From positions 2,821,375 to 2,885,374 of the forward strand of contig NZ_VFOK01000001.1 of assembly GCF_006716095.1 (NCBI RefSeq): 64,000 bases of DNA, given 5' to 3'. The DNA comes from Barrientosiimonas humi. GTDB taxonomy: Bacteria > Actinomycetota > Actinomycetes > Actinomycetales > Dermatophilaceae. The notes under the pieces are model-generated. The model had not been told where the DNA came from, did no database searches, and worked only from the letters and a program-made list of their open reading frames with translations. Positions 57,371 through 64,000 of the stretch are shown in pieces. The first letter of the stretch is position 1. Every line of letters starts with the position of its first letter. A program made the position numbers and the translations under genes.

Positions 57371-58480
57371 ATGGCCCCGGCCGCGACCACGCCACCCACC
57401 CCAGCCCCCGCCCCGTGGGTGCTCCACGTGGACATGGACCAGTTCCTCGCCGCCGTCGAGCTGCTGCGGCGGCCCGAGCTCGTCGGGCTCCCGGTCGTGG
57501 TGGGCGGGCGGGGCGACCCCACCGAGCGGGCCGTGGTGTCGACGGCGTCGTACGAGGCGCGCGCGTTCGGCATCCGCTCCGGGATGCCGCTGAAGCTGGC
57601 GGTGCGCAAGTGCCCCGACGCGGTCTTCCTACCGGTCGACTTCCCGGTCTACGAGGCGGCGTCGCAGCAGGTCATGGCCACCCTGCGGGCCTTCCCCGGC
57701 GCGGTCGTCGAGCTGCTCGGCTGGGACGAGGCGTTCGTCGGCGTGACCACCGCCGACCCGGTCGCGACCGCGCGCGAGATCCAGGCGGCCGTGCTCGCCG
57801 CGACCGACCTGCACTGCTCCGTCGGCATCGGCGACACCACGGTGCGCGCGAAGAACGCGACCGACTTCGGGAAGCCGCGAGGGACGTACCTGCTCACCCG
57901 GGACAACTGGCTCGAGGTGATGGGCGAGAAGCCGACCAAGGCGCTGTGGGGCATCGGCAACCGCATCGCGGAACGCCTGGCGACGCTCGGGATCCGCACG
58001 GTCGCCGAGCTCGCCGCCGCCCCCGACGAACCGCTCGTCGCGGAATTCGGCCCGTCGACCGGACCGCACATCGGCCGCCTCGGACGGGGCGAGGGCAGGG
58101 CCACCGTGGACGACACCCCGTGGGTTCCGCGGGCGCACGGCCACGAGACGACCTATCAGCACAACCTCACCGACCCGGCCGAGATCGCTTCTGCCATAAG
58201 GGAGCTCGCCGACCAGTGCGTCGCCGACATCCGCCGCGAGGGCCGTCCGTGCCAGCGCGTGCACCTCAAGGTGCGGTTCGCGCCGTTCTTCACCGTGACC
58301 CGCGTGCGCAAGCTGCCCGACCCGACGTACGACGTCGCCACCATCACCGACACCGCCCTGGCACTCCTGGGCGGGCTCGGCGACGAGCGACCGATCCGGC
58401 TGCTCGGCGTGCGCGCCGAGATGGTGCCGCCGGAGGGTGGGTACGACGTGCGCGGGCACGGCCGCCCGGCCGCGCCCTGA
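57371..58480 (+). CDS. dinB: DNA polymerase IV (Y-family translesion polymerase)
   Basis: A 369-residue Y-family polymerase that copies past damaged DNA. Visible motifs are HVDMDQFLAAVELLRRPEL (metal-binding Asp), YEARAFGIRSGMPLKLAV, the second metal site WDEAFVGV, and VGIGDTTVRAKNATDFGKP. A helix-hairpin-helix stretch (LWGIGNRIAERLATLGI) and the little-finger domain follow. No beta-clamp motif is evident at the C-terminus (GRPAAP). ATG at 57371 starts the conserved part; an upstream in-frame ATG at 57290 adds an Arg-rich leader. The UvrA-like gene before it makes this a small DNA damage pair. Confidence 0.93.
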   Translation: MAPAATTPPTPAPAPWVLHVDMDQFLAAVELLRRPELVGLPVVVGGRGDPTERAVVSTASYEARAFGIRSGMPLKLAVRKCPDAVFLPVDFPVYEAASQQVMATLRAFPGAVVELLGWDEAFVGVTTADPVATAREIQAAVLAATDLHCSVGIGDTTVRAKNATDFGKPRGTYLLTRDNWLEVMGEKPTKALWGIGNRIAERLATLGIRTVAELAAAPDEPLVAEFGPSTGPHIGRLGRGEGRATVDDTPWVPRAHGHETTYQHNLTDPAEIASAIRELADQCVADIRREGRPCQRVHLKVRFAPFFTVTRVRKLPDPTYDVATITDTALALLGGLGDERPIRLLGVRAEMVPPEGGYDVRGHGRPAAP

Positions 58481-58507
58481 GGAGGGCGCGACGCACGACG
58501 CCGGCCC

Positions 58508-60055
58508 TCAGAGCACCAGCGCCAGCAGCAGCACGAACGGCAGCGACACCAGCGACCCCAGGCTGGTCGCGACGGTGAGCGTCTTGAGCGCTCCCTGCGT
58601 CGAGAGGCCCAGCAGCGACTTGAACATCCAGAAGAAGTTGCTGTTGACGTGCAGCGCGAACATCGCACCCGAGGCGATCGCCAGGCAGATGACCACCGGA
58701 GCCACGCCGGTCGAGGCGACGACGGGCGCGATGATGCCGCCGGCCGTGATGGCCCCGACCGACACCGACCCGATCGCGAAGTGCAGCACCGCCGCGATGA
58801 GCCACGCCAGCACCACGCTCACCAGCACGGGCGCGCCCGCGTCGGCGGAGAACAGCCCGGCCAGCGTCTTGTCCAGGCCGGTCGCCTTGATGACCGCGCC
58901 GAGCGAGCCGCCGATGCCGGTGATCAGCAGGATCTCGCCGGTGGTGCGGAAACCGCGCGCGAGCGCGTCCTCGGTGCGGTTGGTGCCGAGCACGCGCCGC
59001 CCGGTGACGAACGCGATCAGCAGCCCGACGAACAGCGCGAGGTTCGCGTCCCCGACGAACGCGATGAACGGGTTGGAGAAGCCGAGCAGGTCGGCGAACG
59101 CTCCGAACGCGATGAGCACCAGCGGCACCAGGATCGGCAGCAGCCGCACGAGCAGCGGCAGCCGCAGCGCCTTATCGGGCACGTTGTCGAGGTCGTCCTC
59201 GTCCGGTACGTCCGTCGCGCCTGCCGCAGCGCCGGCACCGGCGGCACCCGCCGCACCCGCCGCGGTGGCACCGCCCGCACCGGCCGTACCCGCCGCGGTG
59301 GCACCGCCCGCGCCGCCCGCACCCGACCCCGTCGCCGAGCCCGCGGCCATGGCCTCGTGCTGGGCGACGTACGCCGCGTGCTCGGGGTGGTCGGGGTGCT
59401 CGACCTCGTTCACGTCGATGTCGGTCGCCGGGTTCCACAGGCCCATGCGCAGCAGCTGGCGGAACAGGAACGTCACGATCAGCGCGGTCGCGAGCCCGAG
59501 CGGAGCGCCGTAGAGCAGGTAGGTGCCGAGCGGCACCTTGATCAGCCCGGCGACCGCGACCGCGGCGAGGCCGGGCACGACGAAGACGTAGCCGGCGAAG
59601 ATGCCGACGCCGAGCGCCCCGGCGAGCCAGGGCAGACCGTTCTTGCGGTCGACGACCTGCGCGGACTGCCGGGCCATCGGGGCGGAGAGCACGACCTGCA
59701 CGTCGACGTAGATCGAGGGGAAGATCGTCGCGAGCGCCGCGCTGATGGCGTAGGGCAGTCGGCCGCCGACGCGCCGCGCGATGACCTCGACCAGCGCCGC
59801 GAAGGTGCCGGTCGCCTGCAGCAGCGACCCGATGAGCACGCCGAACCCGATGAGCAGACCGACCTCGGCCATGATCTCGCCGAACCCGCCGGTGATCTCC
59901 TCGAGCGTCTTGGCGAAGCCGACGCCCGCCGCGAGCCCCAGGTAGAGCGCCGAGATGATCAGCGAGATCACCGGGTCGACCTTGAAGCGGATGATCAGCA
60001 GGATCGCCACCAGGATCGCGATCGCGGTGTGCAGCATCTCCACGGTGGGCTCCAT
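58508..60055 (-). CDS. GntP-family permease (gluconate or related acid)
   Basis: A 515-residue membrane protein of the GntP family. About twelve hydrophobic helices are visible. Landmarks include KVDPVISLIISALYLGLAAG, GFGVLIGSLLQATGTFAALV, IFPSIYVDVQVVLSAP and the late IGSVSVGAITAGGIIAP. A cytoplasmic loop near residues 240-285 is a low-complexity Ala/Gly run. ATG at 60055 gives a typical N-terminus. Transports gluconate or another sugar acid with protons; no gluconate genes lie nearby to confirm. Convergent with dinB. Confidence 0.9.
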   Translation of the reverse strand: MEPTVEMLHTAIAILVAILLIIRFKVDPVISLIISALYLGLAAGVGFAKTLEEITGGFGEIMAEVGLLIGFGVLIGSLLQATGTFAALVEVIARRVGGRLPYAISAALATIFPSIYVDVQVVLSAPMARQSAQVVDRKNGLPWLAGALGVGIFAGYVFVVPGLAAVAVAGLIKVPLGTYLLYGAPLGLATALIVTFLFRQLLRMGLWNPATDIDVNEVEHPDHPEHAAYVAQHEAMAAGSATGSGAGGAGGATAAGTAGAGGATAAGAAGAAGAGAAAGATDVPDEDDLDNVPDKALRLPLLVRLLPILVPLVLIAFGAFADLLGFSNPFIAFVGDANLALFVGLLIAFVTGRRVLGTNRTEDALARGFRTTGEILLITGIGGSLGAVIKATGLDKTLAGLFSADAGAPVLVSVVLAWLIAAVLHFAIGSVSVGAITAGGIIAPVVASTGVAPVVICLAIASGAMFALHVNSNFFWMFKSLLGLSTQGALKTLTVATSLGSLVSLPFVLLLALVL

Positions 60056-60150
60056 CGACGCCGTGATTTCAGAAACCACTGAGCGTACTGGCGCGCCCGG
60101 GCCCCGGACGCAGGATGACCGCGGCTCGACACGGCATCGGCCCCCCTCGC

Positions 60151-60156
60151 TATTAT
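60151..60156 (+). promoter_or_regulatory. -10 element of the arsR-type gene (leaderless start)
   Basis: TATTAT lies 6 nt before the ATG at 60163, so transcription should begin at about the start codon. It is one of the very few AT-only hexamers in the region. No confident -35 was found. Confidence 0.5.
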
Positions 60157-60162
60157 CGCCGC

Positions 60163-60555
60163 ATGACGATGATTCAGCCGAGCGCGACCGAGCGGGCCAC
60201 CGAGCCGCTCGAGACCGTCGCGCCGCTCGACGAGCGCGCCGCTGCCGTCTCCGCAGCCGCGATGTTCCGCAGCATGGGAGACCCGGCACGCCTCGCGATC
60301 CTGCGCCACCTGCTGATCCGCGAGCACCGGGTCGTCGAGCTGATCGAGCACCTCGGGTTGGCTCAGTCGACCGTCTCGCAGCACCTGGCCTGCCTGCGCG
60401 AGTGCGGCCTGGTGACCTATCGGCCGGTCGGGCGCGCGTCGGCGTACTCCGTGACGCAGCCCGAGCTGGTGACCGCGTTCTTCGCCGCGGCCGAGCAGCT
60501 GCTGGAGTCGACCTCCGACGCGGCGCAGGCCTGCTCCACGGCGGGGGTGCGCTGA
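60163..60555 (+). CDS. ArsR-family metal-sensing repressor
   Basis: A 130-residue winged-helix regulator of the ArsR/SmtB group. The DNA-binding helix reads LGLAQSTVSQHLACLRECGLV, with AMFRSMGDPARLAILRHLL before it and the beta-wing YRPVGRASAYSV after it. Likely represses itself and the efflux gene that follows (TGATG overlap). Cys in the recognition-helix region (ACLREC) and a C-terminal AQACST could bind metal, as in CmtR-like sensors. Probably leaderless. Confidence 0.9.
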   Translation: MTMIQPSATERATEPLETVAPLDERAAAVSAAAMFRSMGDPARLAILRHLLIREHRVVELIEHLGLAQSTVSQHLACLRECGLVTYRPVGRASAYSVTQPELVTAFFAAAEQLLESTSDAAQACSTAGVR

Positions 60556-61466
60556 TGGGCGCCGGACACTCCCACGGCGGCGGCGCCGCCGGTCACGCGG
60601 GCGGCCGGCACCGCTGGCGGCTCGCGGTCGCGTTCGGCCTGGTCGCCTCGTTCTTCCTCGTCGAGCTGATCGCCGGTCTGATCTCCGGGTCGCTGGCGCT
60701 GCTGTCCGACGCCGGTCACATGGCCGCCGACGTGGTCGCCCTCGGCGCCGCGCTCACCGCCACCCGCATCGCGACCCGCAAGGACACCACCGGCCGGCGC
60801 ACCTACGGCTCCTACCGCGCCGAGGTCTTCGCCTCGGGCCTGACCGTGCTGATCATGCTGGCGGTCGCGACCTACGTGACGGTCTCGGCGATCAGCCGCA
60901 TCGGCGGCTCGCCCGAGGTCGCCACCGGCCCGATGTTCATCGTCGGCGGCATCGGCCTCATCATCAACATCGTCGCGCTCCTGCTGCTGCGCAGCGGCGC
61001 CTCGGAGAGCATCAACGTCAAGGGCGCCTACCTCGAGGTCATGGCCGACACCCTCGGCTCGGTCGGCGTCATGGTCGCCGGCGTGCTCATCATGATCACC
61101 GGCGACGCCATCTGGGACACCGTGATCGCCCTCGCCATCGCGATCTTCGTCGCGGTCCGCGCGATCATGCTGGCCCGCGAGGTGCTCACCGTGCTCGGCC
61201 AGCACGCCCCGGCCGGCATCGACCCGGTCGAGGTCGAGACCAAGCTCGCGGCGATCCCCGGCGTGCGCGAGGTGCACGACCTGCACCTGTGGACCCTGAC
61301 CTCGGGCATGAACGTCGCCACCGCGCACCTGGTCTCCGACGACCCCAGCCAGACCACCGCGCTGCTGGAGCAGGCGCAGAACCTGCTGCGCACCGACTTC
61401 AAGGTCGAGCACGCGACGCTGCAGGTCGAGCAGGACCCGACCCGCTGCGCTGAGGTGAGTTGGTAG
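60555..61466 (+). CDS. Cation diffusion facilitator metal efflux transporter
   Basis: A 303-residue CDF protein that exports zinc, cobalt or similar ions in exchange for protons. A short His-rich start (GAGHSHGGGAAGHAGG) precedes six helices. The two metal-binding pairs HMAAD (LLSDAGHMAADV) and ADTLG (EVMADTLGSVGV, Asp in place of the second His) are intact. The cytoplasmic domain shows IPGVREVHDLHLWTL. Its ATG shares one base with the arsR stop (TGATG), so the two form one operon. Confidence 0.94.
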   Translation: MGAGHSHGGGAAGHAGGRHRWRLAVAFGLVASFFLVELIAGLISGSLALLSDAGHMAADVVALGAALTATRIATRKDTTGRRTYGSYRAEVFASGLTVLIMLAVATYVTVSAISRIGGSPEVATGPMFIVGGIGLIINIVALLLLRSGASESINVKGAYLEVMADTLGSVGVMVAGVLIMITGDAIWDTVIALAIAIFVAVRAIMLAREVLTVLGQHAPAGIDPVEVETKLAAIPGVREVHDLHLWTLTSGMNVATAHLVSDDPSQTTALLEQAQNLLRTDFKVEHATLQVEQDPTRCAEVSW

Positions 61467-61570
61467 TCCGAACCGGCCGATCCCGTACGCCTTCGCCGAC
61501 TCTTCCGGTAGTCTCATTTTCGGGGAGAGTCGCCACGTAGCGCCGCACCTGTTGCATAGAGTTCTCATTC

Positions 61571-61978
61571 GTGACGCAAGTGAGGATCAAGCAGGCTGCG
61601 GCTCTGCTGGGGGTCAGCGACGACACCGTGCGCCGGTGGTGCGACGCCGGCCGACTGGAGTCGACCACCGACTCCGCCGGTCGGCGGGTGATCGACGGGA
61701 CTGCGCTGGCGGCGTTCGCCCAAGGGCTCGCCGCCGGCGCCGACTCCCCCGCGCGGCCCACGCCGTCATCGGCCCGCAACCGGATGCCGGGTCTGGTCAC
61801 GCGCGTCGTGCGCGACACGGTGATGGCGCAGGTGGAGCTGCAGTGCGGCCCGTTCCGCGTCGTGTCGCTGATGAGCCGTGAGGCGGCCGACGAGCTGGGG
61901 CTGGAGCCCGGCGCGCTCGCGATCGCGACGGTGAAGTCGACCAACGTCGTCGTCGAGACCGAGGAGGCCGGGGCATGA
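61571..61978 (+). CDS. HTH plus TOBE-domain molybdate-responsive protein
   Basis: A 135-residue protein joining a MerR/excisionase-like helix-turn-helix (RIKQAAALLGVSDDTVRRWCDAGRL) to one TOBE/Mop domain (NRMPGLVTRVVRDTVMAQVELQCGP...EAADELGLEPGALAIATVKSTNVVV), which binds molybdate. It heads the mod operon and most likely regulates it. GTG at 61571; its stop overlaps the modA ATG (ATGA). It is a simplified counterpart of ModE, common in actinobacteria. Confidence 0.92.
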   Translation: MTQVRIKQAAALLGVSDDTVRRWCDAGRLESTTDSAGRRVIDGTALAAFAQGLAAGADSPARPTPSSARNRMPGLVTRVVRDTVMAQVELQCGPFRVVSLMSREAADELGLEPGALAIATVKSTNVVVETEEAGA

Positions 61979-62814
61979 GCAGCACGTCGAGGATCGCGTC
62001 GAGGAGAGCGGCCCCGGCCGCGGTTGCCGCCCTGATCACCGTGGCCGGCTGCGGCAACGGCACCGGGGAGGGCGCCGGCGAGAACGCCGGCTCCGCCGCG
62101 CCGGGTGCCGGGTCGGGGGCCGCGTCGAGCGGGCGGGTGACCGGCACGATCACGGTGATGGCGGCGGCGTCGCTCAAGGAGTCATTCACCTCGCTGGCCC
62201 GCACCTTCGAGCAGCAGCACCCGGGCACCAAGGTGGTGCTGAGCTTCGGTCCGAGCAGCGGTCTGGCGGGGCAGATCACCCAGGGCGCGCCGGCCGACGT
62301 GTTCGCCTCGGCGAGCCGCAAGAACATGGACCAGGTGACGCAGGCGGGCGACGCCGCCTCGCCCACGACCTTCGCCCGCAACCAGCTCACGATCGTCACC
62401 CCGGCGAGCAACCCCGCGAAGGTGCGCGGGCTGAGCGACCTGACGAAGCCGTCGGTCAAGACCGCGGTCTGCCAGGCTCAGGTGCCGTGCGGGGTGGTGG
62501 CCGCGACGGTGTTCCGCAAGGCCGGGGTCACGGTCAAGCCGGTCACCCAGGAGGTCGACGTCAAGGCCGTGCTGTCGAAGGTCACGCTCGGCGAGGTCGA
62601 CGCGGGCCTGGTCTACGTCACCGACGCCAAGGCCGCGGGCACCAAGGTCGCCCAGGTCGCGATCCCCGCCGACGACAACGCCTCGACCGACTACCCCATC
62701 GCGCCGCTCACCGGCAGCAAGAACCCCGCCACCGCCAAGGCGTTCGTCGATCTGGTCCTGTCCCAGACCGGGCGCCAGGTGCTCACCGGCGCGGGATTCG
62801 CTGCGCCATCCTGA
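61975..62814 (+). CDS. modA: Molybdate-binding lipoprotein ModA
   Basis: A 279-residue periplasmic-type binding lipoprotein. A signal with lipobox TVAGC is followed by a Gly/Ala linker, then the ModA domain: ITVMAAASLKESFTSLARTFEQ, SFGPSSGLAGQITQGAPADVFASAS, and the C-terminal YPIAPLTGSKNPATAKAFVD. It captures molybdate (or tungstate) outside the cell for the ModBC importer. It starts inside the stop of the HTH-TOBE gene and lies 4 nt from modB. Confidence 0.95.
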   Translation: MSSTSRIASRRAAPAAVAALITVAGCGNGTGEGAGENAGSAAPGAGSGAASSGRVTGTITVMAAASLKESFTSLARTFEQQHPGTKVVLSFGPSSGLAGQITQGAPADVFASASRKNMDQVTQAGDAASPTTFARNQLTIVTPASNPAKVRGLSDLTKPSVKTAVCQAQVPCGVVAATVFRKAGVTVKPVTQEVDVKAVLSKVTLGEVDAGLVYVTDAKAAGTKVAQVAIPADDNASTDYPIAPLTGSKNPATAKAFVDLVLSQTGRQVLTGAGFAAPS

Positions 62815-62818
62815 TGCC

Positions 62819-63636
62819 GTGAGCCTCCCCGACGTACGCCCTCGCCGGGCGCGGTCGAGAGCGCCCTGGCCCCTGGGGGTGCCGGCGCTGCTGGCCACCC
62901 TGCTGCTCCTGCTCCCGCTGCTCGCGATGCTGCTGCGGGCGCCGTGGACCGACCTGCCGCGGCTGCTGGCCCAGCCCGAGGTGCGCACGGCGCTGCGTCT
63001 GTCGCTGCTGTGCGCGACCGCGGCGACCGCCATCTCGCTGGTGCTGGGGGTGCCGCTGGCGTGGGTGCTGGCGCGTTCGCAGGCCCGGGGCATCCCGCTG
63101 CTGCGCGCGCTGGTGACGGTGCCGCTGGTGCTGCCGCCGGTCGTGGGCGGCATCGCGCTGCTGCTGGCGTTCGGGCGCGAGGGCGTGGTCGGGCGGTGGC
63201 TGGACCAGTGGTTCGGGGTGAGCCTGCCGTTCACGACGACCGGGGTGATCGTGGCCGAGACGTTCGTGGCGATGCCGTTCCTCGTGGTGAGCGTCGAGGG
63301 GGCGCTGCGGGCGGCTGGTGAGGACCTGGAGGAGGCCGCCGCGACGCTGGGCGCCTCGCGTGCGCGAGCGTTCCGGCTGGTCACGCTGCCGCACGTGCTG
63401 CCCGCGCTGGTCGCCGGGGCGGTGCTGTGCTGGGCGCGGGCGCTGGGCGAGTTCGGCGCGACGATCACCTTCGCCGGCAGCTTCCCGGGGACGACGCAGA
63501 CCATGCCACTCGCGGCCTACCTCGCGCTGCAGACCGACCCCGACGCGGCGGTGGCGCTGTCGCTGGTGCTGCTGACGGTCTGCCTGCTGGTGCTCGTCGG
63601 GCTGCGCGAGCGCTGGTGGCCGCACGGGAGCGACGC

Positions 63637-63640
<4 letters not shown>
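62819..63640 (+). CDS. modB: Molybdate ABC transporter permease ModB
   Basis: A 273-residue permease with five or six helices. The EAA-type loop is [27 protein letters not shown], and the family phrases [28 protein letters not shown] are present near the end. GTG start. Its stop overlaps the modC GTG (GTGA). With ModA and ModC it imports molybdate, needed for molybdopterin enzymes such as nitrate reductase or formate dehydrogenase. Confidence 0.95.

Positions 63641-64000
<360 letters not shown>

Overview
The window is high-GC DNA (roughly 70 percent or more by eye, with dips at 2.8-4.6 kb and 5.2-6.2 kb) from an actinomycete, most likely a Micrococcales-type organism; I cannot fix the genus. 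The taxonomic signals are an HspR/HAIR heat-shock circuit, a dnaK-grpE-dnaJ-hspR operon, an LprG-P55 lipoprotein/transporter pair, DUF3151, frequent GTG and TTG starts, and several probably leaderless promoters. From memory, many housekeeping genes (purA, DUF3151, fba, an RNA methyltransferase, pyrE, clpB, hspR-dnaJ-grpE-dnaK) also cluster at the Rv0350-Rv0384 region of Mycobacterium tuberculosis, so the window looks like a conserved actinobacterial block interrupted by accessory genes.

Layout. 0-2.8 kb: the tail of an unknown gene, a HelD-type RNA polymerase-recycling helicase and an overlapping chorismate mutase. 2.8-7.5 kb: an accessory island on the minus strand. It holds a 5'-truncated RHS/YD-repeat protein whose C-terminus runs in frame into a membrane-anchored, immunity-like segment, then a decayed second RHS tip with a frameshifted toxin, then three unrecognised genes. 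7.8-12.1 kb: a complete selenocysteine system, selB-selA-tRNA-Sec-selD, with a class I lysyl-tRNA synthetase just upstream of selD. No selenoprotein gene was recognised in the window.

14-19.4 kb: a secreted repeat protein, small membrane proteins including two adjacent DUF3592 genes, purA, a LuxR/TrmB-like regulator and DUF3151. 19.5-26.1 kb: a fructan or sucrose utilisation operon (binding protein, two permeases, GH32 hydrolase) with a recognisable promoter and palindromic operator. Its probable LacI repressor is encoded convergently, directly behind fba. 26-39.7 kb: an SDR, a sodium:amino-acid symporter, a SpoU methyltransferase, a two-domain pterin dehydratase, a WYL regulator, a binding lipoprotein, a secreted protein, another SDR, pyrE, exonuclease III, a Baeyer-Villiger-type monooxygenase, and the P55-like transporter with LprG.

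39.8-52.4 kb: clpB and the dnaK operon, both with HAIR-like boxes for the HspR encoded at 48.3 kb. Between them lie a large secreted subtilase, SRPBCC, macrodomain, RraB-like and SGNH-hydrolase genes. 52.7-61.5 kb: a CopB-type copper ATPase whose promoter spans a CsoR-like palindrome, a UvrA-like ABC protein, DNA polymerase IV, a GntP permease, and an ArsR-CDF metal efflux pair. 61.5-64 kb: a molybdate operon (HTH-TOBE protein, modA, modB, modC), with modC cut off by the window end. Molybdate uptake together with the Sec machinery would fit a molybdo-selenoenzyme such as formate dehydrogenase encoded elsewhere; that is inference.
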